NCBI GenBank assembly: GCA_024640185.1
Contig: JAHEFN010000046.1
Span: 1 to 11,578 of the forward strand
Length of the DNA: 11,578 nucleotides
Direction: 5' to 3'
Source: Gemmatimonadota bacterium
GTDB lineage: Bacteria > Gemmatimonadota > Gemmatimonadetes > Gemmatimonadales > GWC2-71-9
Shown here: piece by piece, positions 1-8,466 of the stretch
Numbering within the stretch: position 1 is the stretch's first letter
Layout: each line of letters starts with the position of its first letter
Translations under genes and position numbers: made by a program
The notes under the pieces: model-generated
What the model saw: only the letters and a program-made list of their open reading frames with translations
Databases searched by the model: none
What the model was told of the DNA's origin: nothing

Positions 1-24
1 CCCACTCCCCCGGATCGACATCCC

Positions 25-2718
25 ATGACCGACCCATCGGACCGCCTCACCGCCGCCCTTAGCCGTAGCTATGCCATCGAGCGTGAGCTCGGTGAGGGCG
101 GCATGGCCACGGTCTATCTGGCCCACGACGTCAAGCACGACCGCAAGGTGGCCATCAAGGTCCTCAAGCCCGAGCTGGCGGCGGTGATCGGCGCCGAGCG
201 ATTCGTGGTCGAGATCAAGACCACCGCCGCGCTGCAGCACCCCCACATCCTGCCGCTCTTCGACTCCGGCACTGCCGACGGCTTCCTCTACTATGTGATG
301 CCGTTCATCGACGGCGAGACGCTCCGCGACAAGCTCAACCGCGAGCGGCAGTTTGCGGTCGAGGAGGCGGTACAGATCACCACCGAGGTGGCCGACGCGC
401 TGCACTACGCCCATACGCAGGGCGTGGTGCACCGCGACATCAAGCCGGAGAACATCCTGCTCGCCAACGGTCGGCCGATGGTGGCCGACTTCGGGATCGC
501 GTTGGCCTTGAGTGCGGCCGCCGGCGGCAGAATGACCGAGACCGGCCTCTCGCTCGGGACGCCGCACTACATGAGCCCCGAGCAGGCCACCGCCGAGAAG
601 GAGATCTCGGCCCGGAGCGACGTCTACTCGCTGGCGAGCGTGCTCTACGAGATGCTGACCGGCGACCCACCGCACACCGGGAGCTCAGCGCAGCAGGTGA
701 TCATGAAGATCATCTCCGAGACTGCCGACCCGGTGACGACCTACCGGCGCTCGGTGCCCGCCAACGTCGCGGCGGCGGTGGGGAAGGCGCTCGAAAAGCT
801 GCCGGCCGACCGGTTCGAGAGTGCCGAGGCGTTCAAGGCGGCACTCCAGAACGCCTCGTTCACCACGGCGACGGCCACCGCGGCGCTGGCGAGCCCCACC
901 TCGGTGCGGGGGTGGGCGCGGAGCCGGCTCACCTGGGGACTGGGGGCGGTGACGGTCGCCGCGCTGGCCGGGCTCATCTTGGTGGCGACCCGCCCGGAGC
1001 CGGCCGCACGGGTGGCGCGGCTCGACCTCTCCCTCGGCGAGCTGGTGCCGATGCCACGTGGCGGCGACCTGGTGGTTTCTCCCGACGGCTCGATGCTGGC
1101 CGTCACGATCGGAAGGGCACAGGCGTCCGCGATCTACTTGCGGCACCTCGATGGGGAACCGGAGTGGCGAGTGGTCCCCAATACCGATGGCGGCACGAAC
1201 CCCACCTTTTCGCCCGACAGTCGCTGGCTGGCATTCACCCGTCGGAGCGACACCTCATTGGTGAAGGTCTCCATCGAGAGCGGCAGCACTGACATCCTGG
1301 TCCATGCCGACTCGATCTCGCCGTTCTATCCGTTGTGGGGCGCCAGCGACGAGATTCTCTTTTTCGCACCGAATGGGACGTTTGTGGTTGATGCGTCGGG
1401 CCGCGGCCTTCGGGCCGTGAATGGCGGCAGTCGCGGCGATGCATTCTTCCTGCCCGATGGCTCCGGGTACCTCGCCGGACCCATAGGAACGGCGGAGGGT
1501 GGCGTCTCCCTGGTCGACTTCGACAGCGATTCGGTGATTCCGCTCATCGACGGCGCTCGGCGGCCGATGTACCTCTCGCCGGGAGTGCTGCTCTACGTTG
1601 CCAATGACGGTGGACTCTTCGCCGTGGAGCTCGACCTCGGTGCGCGCCGAATCGTCGGTGACCCGGTCCGGCTGCTCCCCCGGGTGGGCGATGGCCTTGG
1701 CCGGCGCGGTTACGCAGTGTCCCTCGACGGCACCCTGGTCTGGCACGACGGTGAGCCAGCCGGGGGAGGGTTCACCAGCCGGACCACCACCCTGGCACTG
1801 GTCGACTTCACGGGGGCAGTGGACACGATCGACCTCGCCGCCGGCTCGTACTACGACGTGGCCTTCTCTCCCGATGGGGAGACGATTGCGTATTCCAAGT
1901 CTCTCGGCAGCGACGGTTCCCACCTCTACACCTTTTCGCTGGTTACGGGAACCAATCCGCAGCGCACCTTCGACGGCACCAGTTGGGCTCCGATCTGGTC
2001 TCCAGACGGCAGTGCCATCCTCTTCTCGAAGAGCGACACTACCGGGGCGTTCCTCTCAGCCAGCCTCCGCCTCAAGCGCCTCATCGGTGATGGTGAGGAA
2101 CTCCGCCTGTTCGACCTCCCCGGCCGGCAGGTTCCTACCGATTGGCCGTCGGCCGACACCATCGTCTTCACTACCTCCCTCAGCAGGGGCACCTCCGACC
2201 TGCTGATCTCCTCTCCCACGGCAGACGCCACCCCCACGCCGTACCTCGACACCGGGTGGCGTGAGGAAGGTCTGCAGGTGTCTCCCGACGGCCGCTCGGC
2301 GGCGTTCGAGTCGAACGAGGGCGGCGAGTGGGAGGTCTGGATGCGGGACTTCCCGGCGGCGACCCGCAAGCAACGGGTCTCCTACGGCGGCGGGAACTTC
2401 CCCCGCTGGGCACCGGATGGCAGCGCGATTTACTTCTGGCGGAATGGCTTTCCCGACCTCGACACCCTCTACCGGGCCACTGTCAGTACAGGAACGGGCG
2501 GCGTGGAAGTGGCCACCGCGGTGCCGGTTCCAGGCGTGCCCGCCGTGGACCTCGAGAGCTGGGACCTCGACCCCGACGGCACGCGGTTCGTGGTCGCCAC
2601 CTACAACACGAGTCTGGCGGCGGCGGCGAATGAATCGGACGTGACGGCGTCGCGGTATGTGGTGATCCTCAACTGGTTCGAGGAGCTGAAGGCGAAGCTG
2701 GCGGGCGGGGCGCCGTGA
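25..2718 (+). CDS. Transmembrane Ser/Thr protein kinase with C-terminal PD40 beta-propeller sensor (K1)
   Basis: This is a Hanks-type (PknB-like) kinase that should phosphorylate Ser/Thr on cytoplasmic targets, with an extracytoplasmic sensor half. All catalytic motifs are visible: the glycine loop around G23-G26 with A28 and V30, the ATP-anchoring K45 in VAIK, the catalytic loop H136-R137-D138 with K140 and N143, and DFG at 155-157. The activation segment ends in GTPHYMSPEQ (178-187). T171 and T173 sit where PknB carries its activating autophosphorylated threonines. One hydrophobic helix lies at about residues 302-321. The remaining ~570 residues hold repeated SPDG-type motifs near residues 352, 396, 615, 659, 753 and 796, typical of PD40/TolB-like propeller blades. 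ATG 25 fits the family N-terminus, although only 24 bases are visible upstream and no Shine-Dalgarno is seen. The stop overlaps the K2 start by four bases. The ligand and substrates cannot be read from sequence. The kinase call is near certain; the topology is inferred. Confidence 0.95.
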   Translation: MTDPSDRLTAALSRSYAIERELGEGGMATVYLAHDVKHDRKVAIKVLKPELAAVIGAERFVVEIKTTAALQHPHILPLFDSGTADGFLYYVMPFIDGETLRDKLNRERQFAVEEAVQITTEVADALHYAHTQGVVHRDIKPENILLANGRPMVADFGIALALSAAAGGRMTETGLSLGTPHYMSPEQATAEKEISARSDVYSLASVLYEMLTGDPPHTGSSAQQVIMKIISETADPVTTYRRSVPANVAAAVGKALEKLPADRFESAEAFKAALQNASFTTATATAALASPTSVRGWARSRLTWGLGAVTVAALAGLILVATRPEPAARVARLDLSLGELVPMPRGGDLVVSPDGSMLAVTIGRAQASAIYLRHLDGEPEWRVVPNTDGGTNPTFSPDSRWLAFTRRSDTSLVKVSIESGSTDILVHADSISPFYPLWGASDEILFFAPNGTFVVDASGRGLRAVNGGSRGDAFFLPDGSGYLAGPIGTAEGGVSLVDFDSDSVIPLIDGARRPMYLSPGVLLYVANDGGLFAVELDLGARRIVGDPVRLLPRVGDGLGRRGYAVSLDGTLVWHDGEPAGGGFTSRTTTLALVDFTGAVDTIDLAAGSYYDVAFSPDGETIAYSKSLGSDGSHLYTFSLVTGTNPQRTFDGTSWAPIWSPDGSAILFSKSDTTGAFLSASLRLKRLIGDGEELRLFDLPGRQVPTDWPSADTIVFTTSLSRGTSDLLISSPTADATPTPYLDTGWREEGLQVSPDGRSAAFESNEGGEWEVWMRDFPAATRKQRVSYGGGNFPRWAPDGSAIYFWRNGFPDLDTLYRATVSTGTGGVEVATAVPVPGVPAVDLESWDLDPDGTRFVVATYNTSLAAAANESDVTASRYVVILNWFEELKAKLAGGAP

Positions 2719-5396
2719 CGGACCTCCTCGCCGCGGCGCTGGCCGACCGCTACACCATCGAGCGGGAGCTGGGGCAGGGCGGCATGACGACGGTCTACCT
2801 GGCACGGGACCTCAAGCACGAGCGCCAGGTGGCGATCAAGGTGCTCCGCCCCGAACTGGCCGCGGTGATCGGCGCCGAGCGGTTCCTCTCGGAGATCCGC
2901 ACCACCGCCAACCTGCAGCATCCGCACATCCTGCCGCTCCACGACTCGGGCGACCTCGGCGGGTCGCTCTTCTATGTCATGCCGTTCATCGAGGGCGAGT
3001 CGCTTCGGGAGCGCCTCGAGCGCGAGAAGCAGCTTCCGATCGGCGACGCGATCCGGATCGCCTCCGAGGTGGCCAGCGCCCTCGACTACGCCCATCGCCA
3101 CGGGGTGATCCACCGCGACATCAAGCCCGAGAACATCCTGCTCCACGACGGCCGCGCCCTGGTCGCCGACTTCGGGATCGCGCTGGCCGCCTCGTCGGCC
3201 GGCTCCCGGATGACCGAGACGGGGATGTCGCTCGGCACGCCGCACTACATGTCTCCCGAGCAGGCGATGGGCGAGCGGACGCTCGATGCCCGCACCGACG
3301 TCTACGCCCTCGGTTGCGTCCTCTACGAGATGCTCACCGGCGACCCGCCGTTCACCGGCAGCACCGCGCAGGCGATCGTCGCCAAGGTGATGACCGAGAA
3401 GCCGGTGGCCCCATCGCGGGTGCGCGACACCCTGCCCGAGGCGGTCGAGGACGCGGTGCTCACTGCACTTGCCAAGCTACCGGCGGATCGCTTTGCCAGC
3501 ACCGCCGAATTCGCGGCCGCCCTCGAGGGGACCAGCACCGCTTCGCGCCGCACGACCGGAACGCGGCGCACCGCGCAACCGAGGATGGCGCGAGTCGCGT
3601 GGCCGATCGCCGCCGCGGCGCTCGCGCTGGCAGCGTGGGGTTGGTTTCGCCCCGGGGCGACCGCGGGAACCGGGAGCACCACACGGACCGAGCTCGTGCT
3701 GCCGGCGTCGGCGCCGGTCGAGTTCATCGGCGAGGCGACGATCGGGGTGGGACAGACCGCCCTCGCCCTCTCCGATGATGGAACGACGCTCGCCTACGTG
3801 GGTGGAGTGGGGAGCCGCACGCAGATCTTCGTGCGACGCCTCGACAGCTTCGAGGTGACGCCGCTGGCCGGGACCGAGGGGGCGTTCCACCCGTTCTTCT
3901 CCCCGGACGGGGCCTGGATCGCCTTCATGGCCGACGACCAGCTCCGCAAAGTGGCGACCACCGGGGGACCGGTCACCACCCTGGCCGAGGCGGGGCTGAC
4001 CACCGGAGGCGTCTGGACCCGGGCCGGCGACATCCTCTTCACGATGGAGCTCTCGCAGGCGGCCCTGATGCGCGTGTCGTCGGCGGGAGGGCAGGCGGCT
4101 CGCCTCAATCAGGGCGACGTCATGGAGTGCACCAAGACCATGAGCCTGTTGCCCGACGACAGCTGGATCCTGTGCACCGGTGTGACGGACCAGGGGTCGG
4201 CCTTCCTCCTCGTCTACGCCCTGGAGACCGGGGAGCATCGCGTGCTGGTCCGGGATGGCGAGGCCAGGGCGTGGCAGGTTGGCGAGCCGCTCCCGGACGG
4301 CGCGCTGATCGGCACCACCCCCCTCTACCGCGCCGACGGGCACCTCCTCTATACCAGCCCCGACGGTACCCTGCTGTCGGTCCGCTTCGATCCCGGGCGC
4401 CTGGCGGCTTCGGGCGACCCGGTCGTGGTGGCGACCGGCGTGCGGATGGAATCCTGGAGCCACCAGGCCCAGGTCGCCGTGGCGGGGAATGGCGCGATCG
4501 CCTACGTCGCCGGCGGCGATGCGCATCTCGGCGTGCTCGCCTGGATGGACCGGCAGGGTCGGGTCGACACGCTGCCGTTTCCCGCTGCGAATACGATGGG
4601 AACCGACATCTCCCCGAACGGTGCCCAGGCGGTGGTCGCCATTCCCGCGGTGTCGGGAGCCCTCGAGCTCTGGCTCTATGACCTGCGGAACGGAAATCGC
4701 AGCCGTTTGGCCACCGACCTGAACAGCTCGATCAGCCGCTGGACCCGGGACGGCAGGCATGTGCTGGCCGTCCTCACCGGGGGGGTCCTGGTTCGGCTCG
4801 ATCCCACTCGACCGGGCCAACAGGACACGCTGGCCCGCACGAGCATCTACCCTTTTGCCTTGTCGCACGACGACCGGCTCCTGCTCGGTTCTCCCGCCGA
4901 CCAGAGACTGGCGGGCGAGGATCCGCTTGGCAGCTACCAGATTTCCCTCGATGGGAGCGCGGCCCCAGAGCCGGTGCCGCTCGGTGGGCGGGGCGGTGGC
5001 GCCTATGGTCCGACCTTCTCCCCCGACGATCGGTGGGTGGCATACCTCGCCAGTGCCGGAGGCGTCTTCGTCGAGCCCTACCCTCCGACGGGCGAGATCT
5101 ACCGGATTTCAGGCGAGCTGGGAGGGGATGTCCCCTATTGGTCGGCGCGTGGCGACGAGATCTTTTTCCCATCCAATTCCCAGATGTATGTTGTTCGGGT
5201 CCACCCGGGTCCACCGCTGCGCTTCGACCCGCCACAGTTGCTCGCGACCCAGCGGTTCGCCAACTACTCGGGCCGGCCGTACGCCGTCGCGCCGGATGGT
5301 GGGCGATTCCTCATCAAGCTCGGGTCTCCAGAGCACTCCGCACCGTCGATCCGGCTGATCCTGAACGCGTCGCTGGAAGCCACAGGCTCTCGATGA
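2715..5396 (+). CDS. Transmembrane Ser/Thr protein kinase with C-terminal PD40 beta-propeller sensor (K2)
   Basis: K2 is a second Hanks-type kinase with the same architecture as K1. It starts at GTG 2715, whose bases form a GTGA overlap with the K1 stop, so translational coupling and a shared transcript are likely. Visible motifs are the glycine loop G20-Q-G-G-M-T25-T-V27, K42 in VAIK, H133-R134-D135 with K137 and N140, DFG at 152-154, candidate activation-loop threonines T167 and T169, then GTPHYMSPEQ. T25 replaces the alanine found in K1, K3 and K4. PknB has a serine there, so activity is not in doubt. A single membrane helix is predicted at about residues 292-311. The C-terminal ~580 residues carry PD40-like blades, for example SPDG at 396-399 and SPDD at 769-772, and should lie outside the cytoplasm. 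The kinase domain is closer to K1 than to K3 or K4 (shared P-E-N-I-L-L, VADFGIAL and TETG-SLGTPHYMSPEQ), but its first 30 codons are almost identical in DNA to K3. What it senses is unknown. Confidence 0.95.
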   Translation: MTDLLAAALADRYTIERELGQGGMTTVYLARDLKHERQVAIKVLRPELAAVIGAERFLSEIRTTANLQHPHILPLHDSGDLGGSLFYVMPFIEGESLRERLEREKQLPIGDAIRIASEVASALDYAHRHGVIHRDIKPENILLHDGRALVADFGIALAASSAGSRMTETGMSLGTPHYMSPEQAMGERTLDARTDVYALGCVLYEMLTGDPPFTGSTAQAIVAKVMTEKPVAPSRVRDTLPEAVEDAVLTALAKLPADRFASTAEFAAALEGTSTASRRTTGTRRTAQPRMARVAWPIAAAALALAAWGWFRPGATAGTGSTTRTELVLPASAPVEFIGEATIGVGQTALALSDDGTTLAYVGGVGSRTQIFVRRLDSFEVTPLAGTEGAFHPFFSPDGAWIAFMADDQLRKVATTGGPVTTLAEAGLTTGGVWTRAGDILFTMELSQAALMRVSSAGGQAARLNQGDVMECTKTMSLLPDDSWILCTGVTDQGSAFLLVYALETGEHRVLVRDGEARAWQVGEPLPDGALIGTTPLYRADGHLLYTSPDGTLLSVRFDPGRLAASGDPVVVATGVRMESWSHQAQVAVAGNGAIAYVAGGDAHLGVLAWMDRQGRVDTLPFPAANTMGTDISPNGAQAVVAIPAVSGALELWLYDLRNGNRSRLATDLNSSISRWTRDGRHVLAVLTGGVLVRLDPTRPGQQDTLARTSIYPFALSHDDRLLLGSPADQRLAGEDPLGSYQISLDGSAAPEPVPLGGRGGGAYGPTFSPDDRWVAYLASAGGVFVEPYPPTGEIYRISGELGGDVPYWSARGDEIFFPSNSQMYVVRVHPGPPLRFDPPQLLATQRFANYSGRPYAVAPDGGRFLIKLGSPEHSAPSIRLILNASLEATGSR
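2743..2800 (+). repeat. Near-identical kinase 5' segment, copy in K2
   Basis: The 44 bases 2743-2786 are identical to 5470-5513 in K3. After one mismatch, 2788-2800 matches 5515-5527. The segment encodes the Y-T-I-E-R-E-L-G-Q-G-G-M glycine-loop region. It is coding repeat from paralogy or gene conversion, not a mobile element. Confidence 0.85.
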
Positions 5397-5440
5397 CGCA
5401 GCAGCACCCCAACTCGCGACCCGGTCGATTCGATGACTGA
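5393..5440 (+). other. Possible 15-codon bridging mini-ORF between K2 and K3
   Basis: An ATG at 5393 overlaps the K2 stop (ATGA, stop at 5394-5396). It opens a 15-codon frame ending at TGA 5438-5440, which overlaps the K3 start ATG at 5433. It could carry terminating ribosomes across the 36-base gap to the K3 start, which lacks a Shine-Dalgarno. The peptide (M-T-Q-Q-H-P-N-S...) has no recognisable function, and chance is a good alternative explanation. Confidence 0.15.
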
Positions 5441-8339
5441 CGCCCTCAACCGCCTCGCCGCCGCGCTGACCGACCGCTACACCATCGAGCGGGAGCTGGG
5501 GCAGGGCGGCATGGCGACGGTCTACCTCGCGGAGGACCTCAAGCACAAGCGCAAGGTCGCCATCAAGGTCCTCAAGCCCGAGCTGGCGGCCTCCATCGGC
5601 GGCGCGCGCTTCACTCAAGAGATCCGGGTCGCCGCGGCGCTGCAGCACCCCCACATTCTGCCGTTGCTCGACAGTGGCGAGGCGGGCGGCATGCTCTACT
5701 ACGTCATGCCCTATGTCGAGGGCGAGTCGCTGCGCGACCGCCTCGCTCGCGGAGGAGAGCTCCCGGTCAGTGACGCGGCACGGATCCTCGCCGAGGTCTG
5801 CGACGCCCTCGCTGCTGCGCACGCCAAGGGGATCGTCCATCGCGACATCAAGCCAGACAACGTGATGCTCTCCGGGCGCCACGCGCTGGTGATGGATTTT
5901 GGGGTGGCCAAGGCGTTGAGCGAGGCGACCGGGGCCCACGGCGTCACCAGCGCCGGGGTGGCACTGGGTACTCCCACCTACATGGCACCCGAGCAGGCGG
6001 TCGCCGACCCGGCCATCGATCACCGCGTCGACATCTATGCGCTGGGTGTGATGGGCTACGAACTGCTGGTCGGCACCCCGCCTTTTGTGGGTCGGACGGC
6101 GCAGGAGGTGCTCGCCGCCCACGTGACTCAGGCACCGGCGTCGCTCACCGCCCGCCGCCCCGCGGTGCCGGAGGCGTTTGTCGACGTACTGATGCGTTGC
6201 CTCGAGAAGCGCCCAGCCGACCGGTGGCAGAGCGCCGAGGAATTGCTCCCGCAGCTGAGCATGCTGGCCACTCCCGGCACTGGCTTGACCCCCACCGCGA
6301 CGCAACGGGTGACCGCCGATCGTCGGGTCGGCCGCCGGCGCTGGGTTGCTGCAGGGGTGGCGGCGGTCGCCGTCGCGGCGGCGGCCCTTTTCGGCCTGCG
6401 GGGGACGGGATCAGCAGCGGAGGCCGATCTCGATCCGGACCTGATCGCGGTACTGCCATTCGAGGTGAGCGGACCGGACCTCCTCGACTCCGACGGGATG
6501 GTCTACTTGCTGGCAGCCCACTACACCGGGGAGGGCGGTCCGCGAGCGATCGATCCCCGCAGCGCCATCGCGGCCTGGGAACGGCGGAAGGGCGATGGTG
6601 ATGCTGCTGCCCGGGTGGTCGCCCAGGAGATGCGGGCTGGACAGTACCTGTTCGGTGAGGCTGTCCAAACCGGTACCAATGTGTCGCTGCTCGCTCACGT
6701 GTCGCATCTGGGCATGGCTGGAGGCGAGCAGTTCAGCGTTTATGGCCCGGTCGACTCCCTCCCCGGCTTGATCGAGGAACTCGCTGGCAAACTCCTCGCT
6801 GGGAATGTGGGACTCATTGGCCGCCGGGCGAGCCACCTCCCCCGGTCCCTTGACGCGATCCGGGCCTACGTTGACGGCCGCGCCGCGCTCCGTAGGTCGT
6901 CATGGGATGAGGCACTGGGTCAGTTCGGACAGGCCATCGCCATCGACTCGAACTTCACCTTGGCGCAACTCGGGTTCATCGAGGCGGCGGGCTGGACCAC
7001 CAAGAAGCCTGTGGAAGGACTGCGGCGGATCACCGAATTGGCGTGGGACGCCCGGTCCCGGCTCGCGCCGCGCGATCGGGCGATGCTGGTCGGCTATACC
7101 GCCGGGCAGGGTCCCGCCCCCTTCACCCTTGCGGACTGGCTCGAGGGGTGGCAGGCTGCCGTCGCGCAGTTCCCGGACCTGGCAGAGGCATGGAACTGGT
7201 TGGGCGAGGCGTACGTCCACGCTGGCGACCCGCTCAGCGAGGAGGACAACCGCGAGGCAGCGAAGCGAGCGTTCCGCCGGGCGATGGACCTCGACCCCGG
7301 CATTTCCAGTCCGATGATTCACACCATTCAGTTCGCTAGCGCAGACGGCGACAGCCTCGAGACCGATCGCCTCCTGGATAGATATCTGGCTGTCGACCAC
7401 ACACCCTCGTTCCTGAACCTTGAGCTGCCGCTGTCGCGCGACGACAGCGCCGGAATCCTGGCAACACTCGACAGCCTCCCAGTCGCGAGCTTCGAGTTGG
7501 TCACGGGCATTGGGTACTCGATGCTTTTGAGCGGTCGACAGCTCGGGCTTGTCGACACCATCTTTGCGCTTGCGGTCCGGAATACAGCCGGTGATTCTCG
7601 GCGACGCGTCGAGAACTGGTACGCGGCCACCCTGTTGGCTCTCGGCAGACCTGGTGCCGCCGGACAAGTCGCTCGTACGGCGACCACGCTGACGGACTTG
7701 GACCTGGTCACGTTTGATGCCTTCGAATCGCCCACCGTTGAGGCCGTTCCTGATGCGGTCGATCGACTGACCCGGCTGGCCCTCGAACCGTTGGCAACAT
7801 CGGTTCCTGCCCGGATCGAGCAATACGACGCCATGTGTGTCGTGGCCCAGTGGCGGCTCATCAGGCAGCCAGGCGCTTCGGTGGCGGAGTACCTTGACCG
7901 AATCCGTATCGGAGCCGCCGCGACCGACCGCTACGGATTCCCAGAGGCGAGTCCCGTTTGCCTGGCGACCCTCGAGGCAATGATCGCCGTGCGAGATGGC
8001 GCTCCCAACGCCGAGTCGCTGGTGACGGGCCTCGATACGCTGCTGCTCCGATCGCCGCCCCGTTTCGGCCGGAGCAACCAGATCGTCGCCCGGCTACTCG
8101 ACCACGTCGGACGAACAGCAGATGCGCACCGTGCAGCCAGACGGTTGGAGGGAGACTGGGTTCTCATGTCCACGGACCGTCGAGAGCGGGGCCGACTCGC
8201 CGCCAAGCTCGGCAAGCGCGACGAGGCGATCGAGGCGTACCAACTCTACTTGGCAGCGCGACAGGATCCCGAGCCAGCACTGATCCCACAGCGCGACTCC
8301 GTCCGGGCGGAGCTCGCCCTCTTGCTCGGGGAACAGTGA
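5433..8339 (+). CDS. Transmembrane Ser/Thr protein kinase with TolB-N-like and TPR C-terminal half (K3)
   Basis: K3 is a Hanks-type kinase of the second class in this cluster. Catalytic features are the glycine loop G23-Q-G-G-M-A28-T-V30, K45 in VAIK, H136-R137-D138 with K140 and N143 (P-D-N-V-M-L rather than P-E-N-I-L-L), DFG at 155-157, and an activation segment ending GTPTYMAPEQ with T172, T180 and T182. A membrane helix lies at about 304-322. After it, D336-L-I-A-V-L-P-F343 opens a TolB-N/FlgO-like domain seen in many bacterial kinase and cyclase sensors. TPR-like helical repeats follow at about 472-512 (DAIRAYVDGR...), 582-623 (AEAWNWLGEAY... ending DLDPG) and 915-948 (LGKRDEAIEAYQLYL). 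The C-terminal half probably binds protein or peptide partners outside the cytoplasm. ATG 5433 is chosen because the protein then aligns end to end with K1 and K4; no Shine-Dalgarno precedes it. Codons in the TPR half are much less GC-biased at position three than in the kinase half. Confidence 0.95.
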   Translation: MTDALNRLAAALTDRYTIERELGQGGMATVYLAEDLKHKRKVAIKVLKPELAASIGGARFTQEIRVAAALQHPHILPLLDSGEAGGMLYYVMPYVEGESLRDRLARGGELPVSDAARILAEVCDALAAAHAKGIVHRDIKPDNVMLSGRHALVMDFGVAKALSEATGAHGVTSAGVALGTPTYMAPEQAVADPAIDHRVDIYALGVMGYELLVGTPPFVGRTAQEVLAAHVTQAPASLTARRPAVPEAFVDVLMRCLEKRPADRWQSAEELLPQLSMLATPGTGLTPTATQRVTADRRVGRRRWVAAGVAAVAVAAAALFGLRGTGSAAEADLDPDLIAVLPFEVSGPDLLDSDGMVYLLAAHYTGEGGPRAIDPRSAIAAWERRKGDGDAAARVVAQEMRAGQYLFGEAVQTGTNVSLLAHVSHLGMAGGEQFSVYGPVDSLPGLIEELAGKLLAGNVGLIGRRASHLPRSLDAIRAYVDGRAALRRSSWDEALGQFGQAIAIDSNFTLAQLGFIEAAGWTTKKPVEGLRRITELAWDARSRLAPRDRAMLVGYTAGQGPAPFTLADWLEGWQAAVAQFPDLAEAWNWLGEAYVHAGDPLSEEDNREAAKRAFRRAMDLDPGISSPMIHTIQFASADGDSLETDRLLDRYLAVDHTPSFLNLELPLSRDDSAGILATLDSLPVASFELVTGIGYSMLLSGRQLGLVDTIFALAVRNTAGDSRRRVENWYAATLLALGRPGAAGQVARTATTLTDLDLVTFDAFESPTVEAVPDAVDRLTRLALEPLATSVPARIEQYDAMCVVAQWRLIRQPGASVAEYLDRIRIGAAATDRYGFPEASPVCLATLEAMIAVRDGAPNAESLVTGLDTLLLRSPPRFGRSNQIVARLLDHVGRTADAHRAARRLEGDWVLMSTDRRERGRLAAKLGKRDEAIEAYQLYLAARQDPEPALIPQRDSVRAELALLLGEQ
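5470..5527 (+). repeat. Near-identical kinase 5' segment, copy in K3
   Basis: This is the K3 partner of the segment at 2743-2800: 44 identical bases (5470-5513), one mismatch, then 13 more identical bases. A second block, 5559-5590, is identical over 32 bases to K1 positions 151-182. The K3 5' end therefore matches K2 first and K1 next. Confidence 0.85.
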
Positions 8340-8340
8340 G

Positions 8341-8466
8341 GTGACCATGGATGCCCCAGACCGCCTCGCCGCCGCACTGGCCGACCGCTACACCATCGAG
8401 CGGGAGCTCGGGCAGGGCGGCATGGCGATCTCTGCCCCTGATAGACTCGACAAGATCGGGCACTGA
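8341..8466 (+). pseudogene. Truncated 5' fragment of a Ser/Thr kinase gene
   Basis: The frame begins directly after the K3 stop, at GTG 8341 or more likely ATG 8347. It reads D-A-P-D-R-L-A-A-A-L-A-D-R-Y-T-I-E-R-E-L-G-Q-G-G-M-A, the exact N-terminus of this kinase family through the glycine loop. Bases 8381-8424 match K2 and K3 with one mismatch (at 8409). Homology ends at about 8428, where the other kinases continue with T-V-Y-L-A; here the frame continues I-S-A-P-D-R-L-D-K-I-G-H and stops at 8466. The VAIK lysine, catalytic loop and DFG are all missing, and no remainder of the kinase is found downstream, so it cannot be a kinase. The likely origin is an internal deletion or a recombination junction. 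The sequence AGGTG at 8339-8343 gives a plausible ribosome site for ATG 8347. The stop is immediately followed by the next gene's GTG, so the stump might still be translated as a leader. Confidence 0.8.
8381..8428 (+). repeat. Kinase 5' segment repeat, copy in the truncated kinase
   Basis: This is the third copy of the block found at 2743-2800 and 5470-5527, with one substitution at 8409. Similarity ends abruptly at about 8428, which marks the breakpoint of the kinase remnant. Confidence 0.8.

Noticed and set aside
2785..2793. K2 as an inactive kinase because threonine replaces alanine in the glycine loop
   Set aside because: The VAIK lysine, HRD, Asn and DFG are all intact, and PknB has a serine at the same loop position, so the change does not imply loss of activity.
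3477..4868. 463-codon open frame on the - strand within K2
   Set aside because: It lies wholly opposite the well-supported K2 kinase, its product is low-complexity and rich in Arg, Gly, His and Pro, and it has no recognisable domain. This is typical antisense shadow in GC-rich coding DNA.
5109..6305. 398-codon open frame on the - strand spanning the K2-K3 junction
   Set aside because: It shares the same antisense patterns as the frames opposite the other kinases and reflects the repeated kinase coding sequence, not a gene.
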